In this document: positions 7,049 through 15,483 of the stretch, one piece after another
How the letters are laid out: each line of letters opens with the position of its first letter
Numbering within the stretch: position 1 is the stretch's first letter
Origin: Tateyamaria sp.
GTDB lineage: Bacteria; Pseudomonadota; Alphaproteobacteria; Rhodobacterales; Rhodobacteraceae
DNA: 15,532 nucleotides
NCBI GenBank assembly: GCA_018668195.1
Contig: JABITU010000100.1
Span: 1 to 15,532, forward strand
Reading direction: 5' to 3'
Notes under the pieces: model-generated
The model's database searches: none
What the model saw: only the letters and a program-made list of their open reading frames with translations
Told to the model about the DNA's origin: nothing
Made by a program: the position numbers and the translations under genes

Positions 7049-10000
7049 CAGGTATTGTCGACTGGGCCGCATCACGCGCGCGAATGGTTCTCGCCTTTAT
7101 CGTGCTGTCGATCCTCGCGGGCGCGGTGTCTTATGTGAGTTTGCCCAAAGAGGGTGAACCGGACATCGAAATCCCGACACTGGTGATTTCTGTCCCCTTT
7201 CCCGGCATTTCAGCCGGCGACAGCGAAACGCTTTTGATCCAACCAATGGAGACTGAGCTCTCTGATCTGGACGGGCTCAACAAAATGACGGCGACTGCCG
7301 CCGAAGGGTATGCCAACATCGTGTTGGAGTTCGAGTTCGGCTGGAACAAGACGCAAGTCATGGCTGACGTGCGTGATGCCATGGATGGCGCAGAGGCCGA
7401 ATTCCCATCAGGCTTCGAGCAGTATACCCTCAATGAATTTAACTTTTCTGAGTTTCCAATCGTAGTAGTAAATTTGTCCGGTCCCGTGCCAGAGCGAACC
7501 ATCACGCGCGTCGCCAAAGACCTGCAGGACGATCTTGAAGCCCTTGATGCTGTCCTAGAAGCAAGTGTCGTGGGCAGCCGTGATGAAATGGTCGAAGTCA
7601 TCATCGACCCCTTAAGGTTGGAGTCGTATAACGTTACCGCCGGTGAATTGATCAGCGTTGTGCAAAACAACAACCAACTCATTGCAGCAGGTGAAATCGA
7701 GACGGAACAGGGCGCATTTGCGGTCAAGATCCCGTCGTCTTTCAACACAACGCGCGATATATATAACCTGCCCGTCAAAACAAACGGCGACCGTGTGGTG
7801 ACGCTGGGGGATCTGGCGCAAATCAATCTCACCTTCCAAGATCGACTATCAACTGCACGTTTCAACGGACGCGACACAGTCGCCTTGCAAGTGGTCAAGC
7901 GCAAAGGCTTTAACCTTATTGATACGGCTACGGCTGTGAAAACCCTTGTGGCAGAACGGTCTGGCGAATGGCCTGACGGCCTTAAAGCCGCGGTTGAAGT
8001 CGGCACGTCAAATGACCAAAGTCGCGTTGTCGATTCCATGATCAAACAATTGCAGGGCTCAGTCTTTACGGCCATCGCGCTGGTCATGCTGGTATCGCTC
8101 GCGGCACTCGGCCCACGCGCTTCGATCTTAGTTGGTTTTGCAATCCCAACCTCATTTCTGTTGTGCTTTGTGTTGCTCGCGATCATGGGCATTTCGATAT
8201 CAAACATCGTAATGTTCGGCCTTATCCTGTCTGTTGGGATGCTGGTGGATGGCGCCATCGTCGTTGTCGAATACGCCGACAAGCGCCAGCAACAGGGGGT
8301 TGGACCCATGCAATCCTATGTGGATGCGGCCAAACGTATGTTCTGGCCGGTTGTATCCTCTACGGCGACGACGCTATGCGCTTTTCTACCCATGCTGTTT
8401 TGGCCCGGTGTTCCGGGTCAGTTCATGGGCATGTTGCCAGTCACGTTGATTTTCGTGTTATCAGCCTCTTTGATTGTGGCTTTGATCTATTTGCCCGTGA
8501 TGGGCGGCGTGCTGGGCAGCATTATCGGGTGGGTTTCATCCCGAAACGAAGCGATTGCGCGCCTGCCGTTCCTTGCCCACCTAATGCTGTTCCCACTGGC
8601 TGGAGCGCTGGTTGCGACATTAACGGGCATGGGAGCATTACAGGCCAACATTGCGGCGGCTTTTGCTGCTATGGATCAACTGGACACATTTGGCTCGGTC
8701 CTGCCGACGTTCTTTACAGTGTTCCTGAACGGCATGGGCATGGTCAGCCTTGTAGGGCTGGCGGTGTCTGGTGTGATCATCGGACTGTTATCCTTGACCG
8801 CCTTCCTGCTGCGGATCGGGTTGGTTGGCAAATGGGCAGGCCGCAAATTGGTCGGCACCCGCAACAGCCGCGTGAAATCTGGCTATCAGCGGTCTGGTTT
8901 CGGCTATCTCATTCAGGGCATTGTCGGAAACCCAGTCATGCCGCTTGTAATGATTGGCGTGGTGTTTGTTTTCGTGGGAACGACACTCATCTATTTCGTG
9001 AACAACAACAAAGGCGTTGAGTTTTTTGTCGACACCGAACCAGAACAAGCCATCGTTTACGTTTTGGCGCGGGGCAACCTAAGCCTGAGTGAAAAGGATG
9101 AACTGCTACGCCAGGCTGAACACGTGGTCAACGCCCATCCTGGTATTGACAGTGTGTTTTCCTTTGCAGGCAATGGCGGTCTGAATGCAAACACAGGAGG
9201 CGCACAATCACCCAAGGACACGATTGGTCAGATCCAGCTTGAAACGATCCCCTGGAAAAACCGCCCCGACGCGGTGGAGCCCTGGTTCACCCTGCCCATC
9301 ATCAATTATACCGTCATGCGAGAGGTCAAAGCCGAAGCATTTGACGGCAACACGATCATCGACGAACTGTCAGAACAGCTGGCCACTATTCCCGGCATCC
9401 GCACCGAAGTTCTTAACCTTGGTCAAGGTCCAGCCAGCAGCAAGCCCGTGCATCTGCGCATCAAGGGCGACAACTGGTCTGATCTGTTGGTTGCGACGTC
9501 CACCGCTCGGGCACAATTTGATGCGACCCCTGGCTTGATTAAAGTCGAAGACACCCGCCCCTTGCCCGGCATAGATTGGCAAATTGACGTCGATGTACAA
9601 AAAGCAGGCCGCTATGGTGCTGACGTGGCCACAGTTGGTGCGATGGTGCAATTAGTCACACGCGGGCTGTTGCTTGACACGATGCGCGTTAAAACCTCGG
9701 ATGAGGAAATAGAGATACGCGTACGTTTGCCTAAGCAAGATCGTGTGCTGTCGACCCTCGACACACTCAAAGTACGTACAGCCGATGGGCTTGTGCCACT
9801 GGCAAATTTCATAACCCGGACGCCCGTTGCCGAGCTTGCCCAGATCAATCGCGTGGACCAAAACCGTTATTTCGACGTAAAGGCAGACGTTACCCCAGAT
9901 CTGCAAAAACTCGTCGAATTTGTCGAGATCAACGGCGAAAAAATGGAACAAACCGTTGCAACCCTGCTCCCGTCGACAGCGGGCGACATAATTGCAGCCG

Positions 10001-10935
10001 ATGGAGCGCGCTTTGCGGTGCTCACCTATCATGACGGTGCAAGCAACCGTGACCTACCGACCGAGCTGTCGGCAGGGGATGTGCGAATGATGCCAGTAAA
10101 TCCCAACGAACGGATCGCAGAACTGACTAAATGGTTGGATACAAACCCATTTGCAAACGGTCTCGAATACGAATGGACCGGGGATCAAGAGGATCAGGCT
10201 GAATCTGGCGCTTTCCTGCAACAGGCGTTCCTGGGTGCTTTAGGGTTAATGTTCATCATCTTGTTGGCGCAGTTCAACAGCGTCTACAACGCGCTGCTGG
10301 TGCTGGGTGCGGTTGTCTTGTCGACCACTGGCGTGCTGATCGGCATGCTGGTCATGGATCAGGCATTTTCGATCATCATGACGGGTACGGGCATCGTCGC
10401 GTTGGCGGGCATCGTCGTGAACAACAACATTGTCCTTATCGATACCTACCAAGAATACGAAAAATACATGCCCCGGATCGAGGCGATTATTCGCACGGCG
10501 CAAGACCGTATCCGACCAGTTCTGCTGACGACGATCACGACGATGGCGGGTCTTGCACCGATGATGTTCGGTCTGAGCCTCGATTTCGGTAATGGCGGCT
10601 ATACTGTGAACAGCCCAACAGCACTATGGTGGACACAACTGGCGACGGCAGTGGTGTTTGGGCTTGGGATCGCCACAGTTTTAACGCTGATGGTGACCCC
10701 GTCCTTGCTGGCACTACGCGTGTGGATTGTGACCTATGCGCAGTGGACGAGTCAATTGCTCGCTAAGCTGTCTTTGGGACGCGCTAGCCGTGCAGCACGC
10801 GACTGGGCACTTGTTCGCGAGACCACGCATATGAAAAGTCATGAAATTGTTTGGGATTTCGACGATGAAGATCTTGCCAAGAGCCTGCAACATGAGATCG
10901 CACTATCGCATGGCCATTTGAAGGCTGCGGAATAG
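7045..10935 (+). CDS. RND efflux permease (HAE1/AcrB-like), enlarged form of 1296 aa
   Basis: Proton-driven inner-membrane efflux pump. GAGGAG (7031-7036) lies 8 nt before ATG 7045, and the start overlaps the adaptor stop. Layout: TM1 (about residues 14-33); first periplasmic porter region to about 335; TM2-6 (about 340-495); a hydrophobic insert with roughly two to three extra membrane segments (about 500-620); TM7 (about 632-653); second porter region to about 1055; and TM8-12 from about 1062. TM4 carries VDGAIVVVEY with Asp402, but the neighbouring Asp of AcrB (D408) is Gly403. The AcrB Lys940 position in TM10 is Asn1126 (GIVVNNNIVLID). AcrB-type pumps are about 1040 aa, so this one is about 250 aa longer. 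No outer-membrane factor gene follows, so it presumably uses a TolC-like protein encoded elsewhere. Substrate unknown. Confidence 0.95.
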   Translation: MTGIVDWAASRARMVLAFIVLSILAGAVSYVSLPKEGEPDIEIPTLVISVPFPGISAGDSETLLIQPMETELSDLDGLNKMTATAAEGYANIVLEFEFGWNKTQVMADVRDAMDGAEAEFPSGFEQYTLNEFNFSEFPIVVVNLSGPVPERTITRVAKDLQDDLEALDAVLEASVVGSRDEMVEVIIDPLRLESYNVTAGELISVVQNNNQLIAAGEIETEQGAFAVKIPSSFNTTRDIYNLPVKTNGDRVVTLGDLAQINLTFQDRLSTARFNGRDTVALQVVKRKGFNLIDTATAVKTLVAERSGEWPDGLKAAVEVGTSNDQSRVVDSMIKQLQGSVFTAIALVMLVSLAALGPRASILVGFAIPTSFLLCFVLLAIMGISISNIVMFGLILSVGMLVDGAIVVVEYADKRQQQGVGPMQSYVDAAKRMFWPVVSSTATTLCAFLPMLFWPGVPGQFMGMLPVTLIFVLSASLIVALIYLPVMGGVLGSIIGWVSSRNEAIARLPFLAHLMLFPLAGALVATLTGMGALQANIAAAFAAMDQLDTFGSVLPTFFTVFLNGMGMVSLVGLAVSGVIIGLLSLTAFLLRIGLVGKWAGRKLVGTRNSRVKSGYQRSGFGYLIQGIVGNPVMPLVMIGVVFVFVGTTLIYFVNNNKGVEFFVDTEPEQAIVYVLARGNLSLSEKDELLRQAEHVVNAHPGIDSVFSFAGNGGLNANTGGAQSPKDTIGQIQLETIPWKNRPDAVEPWFTLPIINYTVMREVKAEAFDGNTIIDELSEQLATIPGIRTEVLNLGQGPASSKPVHLRIKGDNWSDLLVATSTARAQFDATPGLIKVEDTRPLPGIDWQIDVDVQKAGRYGADVATVGAMVQLVTRGLLLDTMRVKTSDEEIEIRVRLPKQDRVLSTLDTLKVRTADGLVPLANFITRTPVAELAQINRVDQNRYFDVKADVTPDLQKLVEFVEINGEKMEQTVATLLPSTAGDIIAADGARFAVLTYHDGASNRDLPTELSAGDVRMMPVNPNERIAELTKWLDTNPFANGLEYEWTGDQEDQAESGAFLQQAFLGALGLMFIILLAQFNSVYNALLVLGAVVLSTTGVLIGMLVMDQAFSIIMTGTGIVALAGIVVNNNIVLIDTYQEYEKYMPRIEAIIRTAQDRIRPVLLTTITTMAGLAPMMFGLSLDFGNGGYTVNSPTALWWTQLATAVVFGLGIATVLTLMVTPSLLALRVWIVTYAQWTSQLLAKLSLGRASRAARDWALVRETTHMKSHEIVWDFDDEDLAKSLQHEIALSHGHLKAAE

Positions 10936-10946
10936 CGACTAACCTT

Positions 10947-10978
10947 CCTGTGCAAAGAAACGCACTGACATACACAGG
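10947..10978 (+). other. Short inverted repeat after the RND operon
   Basis: CCTGTG (10947-10952) pairs with CACAGG (10973-10978) across a 20-nt loop, 11 nt past the permease stop. There is no T-run immediately after it, so it is at best a weak 3'-end structure. The 127-nt gap to the convergent gene holds no supported coding sequence. Confidence 0.25.
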
Positions 10979-11029
10979 GCGAGACATTTTAACTTCAATG
11001 CTGTCAGAGAGCAGCCTGCGTCGTCGCGC

Positions 11030-11067
11030 CGTGAAATGCGTGCCTCTTACGGATCACGCATTTCACG
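11030..11067. terminator. 13-bp perfect hairpin at the convergent 3' ends, spanning the atm1-like stop codon
   Basis: CGTGAAATGCGTG (11030-11042) and CACGCATTTCACG (11055-11067) are perfect inverted arms with a 12-nt loop (CCTCTTACGGAT). The right arm contains the stop codon of the minus-strand ABC transporter (complement of 11063-11065). Because the two genes converge here, the structure can serve both transcripts as a terminator or 3'-protecting hairpin. Neither side has a T-run, so it is not a classic Rho-independent terminator. Confidence 0.65.
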
Positions 11068-12916
11068 TATCGTCTGATTGTTGCCGGTGCCAAAGCTGCG
11101 CATAGCGTCCGCCGTTGGCCAAGAGTACTTCGTGCGTGCCAGTCTCGACGATCTCGCCCGCTTCAAGTACGATGATCTCGTCCGCTTCGGCGATCGTGCT
11201 AAGACGGTGCGCAATCGTCAGCACAGTACGGCCCTGCCCGGCCCTGACCAGCGCGTCCTTGATCTCTTGCTCGGTTTCACTATCCAGCGCGCTGGTCGCC
11301 TCGTCCAGCAGAAGGATCGGCGGGTTTTTCAGCAAGGTACGCGCAATGCCGACCCGTTGCTTTTCGCCGCCAGAAAGTTTTAGACCACGTTCACCGACTG
11401 CGGTGTCGTAGCCGTCGGGCAGCCGTTCAATAAAGTCGTGAATCTGGGCCGCTTTTGCTGCAGCTTCGATATCGGCCTGACTGGCCTGATCCCGGCCATA
11501 AGCGATGTTGTAGCGGATCGTGTCGTTAAAAAGCACCGTGTCTTGCGGCACCACACCGATGGCCGCGTGAAGACTGTCTTGAGTGACATCACGCAGATCT
11601 TGCCCATCAATTCGCAACGCCCCGCCGTTCACGTCGTAAAAGCGGAACAACAACCGGCCAATCGTCGACTTTCCGGAACCCGTCGATCCGACGATGGCCA
11701 GCATCTTGCCCGGTTCTGCCACAAAGGATACGCCCTTGAGGATCGGGCGCGGGGCGTCATAGCCAAAATGCACATCTGTCAATTCAATCCGCCCCCCCTG
11801 AACTGCCAATGGCTTTGCATCTGGTGAATCGACAACTTCGGCGGGCTGATCAAGCAGGTCAAACATTTCACCCATGTCCACAAGCGCCTGTCGTATCTCA
11901 CGATAGACAGTGCCCAGAAAGTTCAAAGGCATTGTGATCTGAATCATGTAGGCATTGACCATAACGAAATCACCAACAGTGAGCGCACCATTCTGCACGC
12001 CGATCGCGGCCAGAACCATGACGCCAACAAGGCCGGCTGTGATGATCAACGACTGGCCAAAGTTCAAGAACGCCAGGGAATAGCTGGTCTTGAGGGCGGC
12101 CGCTTCATACCGCTCCATTGCGCCGTCATAACGGGTGGCTTCGCGCGCTTCCGCCCCGAAATATTTGACGGTTTCATAGTTCAAAAGGCTGTCGATGGCC
12201 TTTTGGTTGGCGTCCGTGTCCTGATTGTTCATCTCACGGCGCAATTTTACCCGCCACTCAGTGACCGCAAAGGTGAACCAAACATAGAACCCGATCGTTA
12301 CAGCAACGATCAACAGATAGCTGACATCAAACAGTATTGTCAGGATCACACCGATCAGCACCAGCTCCAAAACCAAGGGACCGATTGAAAACAGCAGAAA
12401 TCGCAACAGAAATTCAACGCCCTTGACCCCCCGTTCGATGATACGGCTCAGCCCGCCCGTTTTGCGAGTAATGTGATAGCGCATCGACAGGCGGTGAATA
12501 TGCTCGAATGTTTCACGCGCCAGCATGCGCAGCGCCCGTTGGGCCACGCGCGCGAAAACCACGTCCCGCAACTGCTGGAACCCAACGTTCAACAAGCGCG
12601 CCATACCATAGGCAATGGTCAGCCCGATCGCCCCCAGCGCCAATGCCGATACGCCATCCCCGGCAAGCGCATCAACCGCATCACGGTAGATCAGGGGTGT
12701 CCCGACCGAAACCAACTTTGAGGCAATAAGCGCAATCATCGCCAGAATGACGCGCTGTTTGACCCATGCTTTGTCCTGTGGCCACAGATAAGGAACCACC
12801 TTGCGAACCGTGCGCCAGCCAGACTGACGCTCAGCGCGGCCTTCATTTTGCGACGGATCTGGTGTGCGCTTAGTCGGATCGACTTGCGTTGCGGTGTCTG
12901 TGGTATCGGTGGGCAT
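11063..12916 (-). CDS. ABC half-transporter of the Atm1/HMT1 (heavy-metal/glutathione-conjugate exporter) family
   Basis: Homodimeric ABC exporter of 617 aa in the inner membrane. A hydrophilic N-terminal tail (about 40 aa) precedes a six-helix transmembrane domain (about 55-340), then a nucleotide-binding domain (about 375-610). The NBD has Walker A GSTGSGKST (410-418), signature LSGGEKQ (514-520), Walker B ILLLDEATS (534-542) and switch His570. The TMD segment NYETVKYFGAEAREATRYD (about 246-264) and the NBD wording RDVTQDSLHAAIGVVPQDTVLFNDTI are characteristic of the Atm1/ABCB7 branch rather than MsbA. Bacterial members such as Novosphingobium Atm1 export glutathione derivatives and heavy-metal thiol complexes. 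By inference this one does similar detoxification or a link to Fe-S/thiol homeostasis. A modest AGG lies before ATG 12916. The stop codon lies inside a strong hairpin. Confidence 0.93.
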   Translation of the reverse strand: MPTDTTDTATQVDPTKRTPDPSQNEGRAERQSGWRTVRKVVPYLWPQDKAWVKQRVILAMIALIASKLVSVGTPLIYRDAVDALAGDGVSALALGAIGLTIAYGMARLLNVGFQQLRDVVFARVAQRALRMLARETFEHIHRLSMRYHITRKTGGLSRIIERGVKGVEFLLRFLLFSIGPLVLELVLIGVILTILFDVSYLLIVAVTIGFYVWFTFAVTEWRVKLRREMNNQDTDANQKAIDSLLNYETVKYFGAEAREATRYDGAMERYEAAALKTSYSLAFLNFGQSLIITAGLVGVMVLAAIGVQNGALTVGDFVMVNAYMIQITMPLNFLGTVYREIRQALVDMGEMFDLLDQPAEVVDSPDAKPLAVQGGRIELTDVHFGYDAPRPILKGVSFVAEPGKMLAIVGSTGSGKSTIGRLLFRFYDVNGGALRIDGQDLRDVTQDSLHAAIGVVPQDTVLFNDTIRYNIAYGRDQASQADIEAAAKAAQIHDFIERLPDGYDTAVGERGLKLSGGEKQRVGIARTLLKNPPILLLDEATSALDSETEQEIKDALVRAGQGRTVLTIAHRLSTIAEADEIIVLEAGEIVETGTHEVLLANGGRYAQLWHRQQSDDT

Positions 12917-12979
12917 ATAGAAACGACCTGTTAGTTAGACGTTTTACTTAGTCCAACGCGCGCGTGCTTGCCAGAGGGC

Positions 12980-13022
12980 TTGGTCCGCTCCACATGCCAG
13001 CTCTCACATCAGGCTGGACCAA
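12980..13022. repeat. 7-bp inverted repeat with nested alternative stem upstream of the ABC transporter
   Basis: TTGGTCC (12980-12986) and GGACCAA (13016-13022) are perfect inverted arms. Inside them CCAGC (12997-13001) can pair with GCTGG (13013-13017), which shares bases with the outer right arm, so the two stems exclude each other. On the minus strand a TTGACA (complement of 13023-13028) abuts the repeat, but no good -10 follows at the normal distance. This 176-nt gap between the LysM gene and the ABC gene holds no supported coding sequence. Confidence 0.35.
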
Positions 13023-13092
13023 TGTCAAAATTTGCCCGCAGCGCTAAACAAAAGCTCTGAACATTTCTGCTTAATAAACCCAAAGAGCAGCC

Positions 13093-14814
13093 TTAGTTAG
13101 GCAAGGCAAATACCTGTCCCGGATAGATCAGATCCGGATCACGGATCGAATCGCGATTGGCCTCAAAGACTTGCACATAAAGCCGCCCTTCCCCATAGCG
13201 TTCGCGCGCAATCGCCCAAAGCGTCGCCCCGGTTTGCACCGTCACTTGCGTCGCCAATGCCTGTGGGTTGTCCACGGCAGCCAAAGCGACGGGATCCTCT
13301 CTCTTGAAAGGGGTTTCGACGCGGCTGGTAACATCACCTGTTTCATCCACTTGATCCACCCGGAGCGTATAAACACCCGTGTCGATATCAGGAAGATTGC
13401 CGCGCCAACGCCCTTGTGCATCGACATTCAATTCCGTGACAGGACGGTTGTTCACATAAACACGGACAACTTCGGATTCCGATTGCGCACGACCAGCCAA
13501 CTGCACATCCCCTTCGGTCGAATAGCTGATCGTATCGATTGCAATTGTATCAAGAGCCTGTGGTGCCGGATTCAGAACCTCGACACCTTGGGCAGTGGAT
13601 TTCAAAACTGTAATCTGCTGCGCCTTGGCCGCGGGTGTCGACGCATCTGTTACATCCTGAGCCTGGGATGTCTCGGGTTCCACAACTGCCGCGACTTTCG
13701 GCGCTTTGGTGGGTTTGGGCACAGCTGCAGCATCTGATGTGGGTGTTGGCGTTGACTGTGGGGACTCAACGGCCGCAGTTTTTGTGGGTAATTCCTCTTG
13801 AACATCCGTTACTGTTGCTACAGCCACTTTGTCTTGTGCGACGGCTGGCACGGGCGCCTCCGCCGCATCTTGCCGTCGTGTCGAAACAGCTTCAGTCGTC
13901 GGGCTTTCCGCCTCTGGCTTGGCAACGGCAACTTCTACAGGTGCAGGGGCCGGCACCTTGGCTTTTGGCTCGGGAGCAGGCTCTTGTTCCACGGGACTTG
14001 CTGACGCCACAACGGCAGACGTCTGTGCGGCCGGGTCGGTCGCAGCCGATTCCGACGATTTCGTTGGGTCTGGCGTTGCCTCGGGCGTGAGCGCTGCAAC
14101 ATCCTGCTCCTTGATTACGACGGGTGCGGGCGTCTCTATTGGGTCCGGAGTTGCCTCGCGCATCACTGCTGCAACATTCTGCTCTGCAGACGCTGTCGCG
14201 GGCGTTTCCTGAGTAGTGGCCTTCACGACATCCGGCTCCACGGTTGGGGTCGGCTTAGCAACGACCGTGTCACCCTGCGAAATCGGCGTAGGTTCTGTTG
14301 TCACTTCTGCCAAAACGGTCGGAGCGGGTTTTACAGGAGCCAGAATAATTTCATCGAGAGAGGCCAGATCCACTTCGCCGTTGCGCTGCACCACAGTCAG
14401 AACCCGGGCGGTCGCGGTCGGTTCAATGATTGTGATGGCAGCAAAGCCACCATCCGAATTTGCTGTGCTGCGCGTGTTTTCGACCCCATCGATTAAAATC
14501 AATATAGTACTACCAGGAGCGGCGCGCCCAGCAATAATCGTCAGCCCGTCGGATTCCACGCGAACTTCATCGATCGAAGGGGGTGTTTCAGGCACCTGCG
14601 CCACAACTTCGGCTTCAGCTTTCACAGGCTCCTGCGTTTCGTTTGCAGGGGCGACTTCGGCAACAGGTTTTCCCGGCAGCTCAGCAGGTAACGCCGCAGA
14701 CGGGGCTGCCCTATTATTGATATAAACGCCAGCCGATACCACAGCCACTGCAGCGACTGCAGCAAATCCGACGATCGCACCGTTTGAGCCAAATCGGGCT
14801 GCCCACTTCGACAT
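13093..14814 (-). CDS. Membrane-anchored LysM and Ig-like domain protein with long low-complexity linker
   Basis: Probable envelope protein of 573 aa that binds peptidoglycan through a C-terminal LysM domain (about residues 522-573: VTVQTGATLWAIARERYGEG then DPDLIYPGQVFALPN). It starts with a short cytoplasmic stretch and one transmembrane anchor (about 13-32). Two Ig-like/bacterial adhesion-type beta domains are suggested at about 85-140 (ESDGLTIIAGRAAPGSTI) and about 430-512 (STEGDVQLAGRAQSESEVVR). Between them lies a disordered spacer (about 155-415) rich in Pro, Thr, Ala, Val and Glu, with an internal imperfect repeat. AAGGA lies just before ATG 14814. Such proteins are common in Rhodobacterales; no enzymatic domain is visible, so the role is inferred to be structural or a scaffold at the cell wall. 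It is divergent from the LOG-family gene. Confidence 0.85.
   Translation of the reverse strand: MSKWAARFGSNGAIVGFAAVAAVAVVSAGVYINNRAAPSAALPAELPGKPVAEVAPANETQEPVKAEAEVVAQVPETPPSIDEVRVESDGLTIIAGRAAPGSTILILIDGVENTRSTANSDGGFAAITIIEPTATARVLTVVQRNGEVDLASLDEIILAPVKPAPTVLAEVTTEPTPISQGDTVVAKPTPTVEPDVVKATTQETPATASAEQNVAAVMREATPDPIETPAPVVIKEQDVAALTPEATPDPTKSSESAATDPAAQTSAVVASASPVEQEPAPEPKAKVPAPAPVEVAVAKPEAESPTTEAVSTRRQDAAEAPVPAVAQDKVAVATVTDVQEELPTKTAAVESPQSTPTPTSDAAAVPKPTKAPKVAAVVEPETSQAQDVTDASTPAAKAQQITVLKSTAQGVEVLNPAPQALDTIAIDTISYSTEGDVQLAGRAQSESEVVRVYVNNRPVTELNVDAQGRWRGNLPDIDTGVYTLRVDQVDETGDVTSRVETPFKREDPVALAAVDNPQALATQVTVQTGATLWAIARERYGEGRLYVQVFEANRDSIRDPDLIYPGQVFALPN
14066..14185 (-). repeat. Imperfect 45-nt direct repeat with 75-nt period inside the LysM gene
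   Basis: Two 45-nt copies (14066-14110 and 14141-14185) match at 36 of 45 positions by hand alignment. They encode EQDVAALTPEATPDP (about residues 235-250) and EQNVAAVMREATPDP (about 210-225) in the disordered linker. A 30-nt non-repeated spacer separates them. This indicates past duplication of a 25-codon unit. Confidence 0.7.
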
Positions 14815-14852
14815 TTTCTTCCTTCCTAGTTCCCGAATTCAAAACGGGTTTA

Positions 14853-14880
14853 TTGCGCTTCCTTATCAGGCAGCGATAGA
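14853..14880 (+). promoter_or_regulatory. Candidate promoter of the LOG-family gene
   Basis: TTGCGC (14853-14858), a 16-nt spacer and GATAGA (14875-14880) form a plausible sigma70-type promoter for the gene starting at 14941. It overlaps the oppositely oriented candidate promoter in the same 126-nt gap, so the two genes may compete for polymerase. Confidence 0.3.
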
Positions 14881-14888
14881 ACGGTCAA
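14862..14888 (-). promoter_or_regulatory. Candidate promoter of the LysM gene
   Basis: On the minus strand TTGACC (complement of 14883-14888) is followed 15 nt later by GATAAG (complement of 14862-14867). The -35 is strong, the spacer slightly short. The site overlaps the candidate promoter for the divergent LOG-family gene. Confidence 0.35.
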
Positions 14889-14940
14889 AAGACGTTCACC
14901 AGAGCCCAGTTGCATTTTTGCACCGAAAAAGGAAGCCCAA

Positions 14941-15480
14941 GTGCCCAATACATCCGTCTGCGTCTATTGTGGGTCCCGAACCGGGACCGATCCCGCGTAT
15001 TTGACCGAAGCCAAAGCCTTAGGGCGCGGACTGGCAGAACGCGGCTGGCGGCTGGTTTATGGCGCGGGGGATGTGGGTTTAATGGGCGCTGTGGCGCGCT
15101 CTGCACAGGCGGCGGGCGGTGACACCTTTGGTGTCATTCCCAAACATCTTGTTGAATGGGAAGTCGGCAAGGTCGATCTAACCCGATACATCGTCACCGA
15201 GACCATGCACGAACGTAAAAAGGTCATGTTCATGAACTGTGATGCGGTTGTGGTGCTGCCCGGCGGTGCCGGATCGCTGGACGAACTGTTCGAAGTTTTG
15301 ACATGGCGCCAGCTTGGCTTACACGACAAGCCAGTTTTTCTGGTCAACGTCAACGCTTATTGGGATCCGCTTCTGGCACTTCTGGAACACGTGGTGGCGC
15401 AGGGATTTGCCGACGCAGCACTGCTGGATTATTTCGTAGATGTACCCAACGCCGCGGCAGCGCTTGAGGCGTTGCCGTGA
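14941..15480 (+). CDS. LOG-family nucleoside 5'-monophosphate phosphoribohydrolase (TIGR00730 Rossmann fold)
   Basis: Predicted cytoplasmic enzyme of 179 aa that cleaves the N-glycosidic bond of AMP or cytokinin-type nucleotides to free base plus ribose 5-phosphate. Key motifs are VCVYCGSR (6-13), GAGDVGLMG (41-49, nucleotide-binding loop), the catalytic MHERKKVM (89-96) and PGGAGSLDE (107-115, the family's PGGxGTxxE with Ser in place of Thr). Length is within the family range. The start is GTG at 14941: AAGGAAG (14929-14935) lies 5 nt upstream, and the next in-frame ATG (codon 48) lies past the first motifs. In many bacteria these proteins act in purine salvage, and the cytokinin role is not established outside plants and plant-associated microbes. 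It is a single gene here, divergent from the LysM gene. Confidence 0.92.
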   Translation: MPNTSVCVYCGSRTGTDPAYLTEAKALGRGLAERGWRLVYGAGDVGLMGAVARSAQAAGGDTFGVIPKHLVEWEVGKVDLTRYIVTETMHERKKVMFMNCDAVVVLPGGAGSLDELFEVLTWRQLGLHDKPVFLVNVNAYWDPLLALLEHVVAQGFADAALLDYFVDVPNAAAALEALP

Positions 15481-15483
15481 TTT

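Noticed and set aside
7131..8309. Long (392-codon) open frame antisense to the RND permease
   Set aside because: It lies wholly inside a clearly recognised gene, encodes a Ser/Thr/Arg-rich low-complexity protein, and has no ribosome site or neighbour context. It is typical of antisense shadows in GC-rich DNA.
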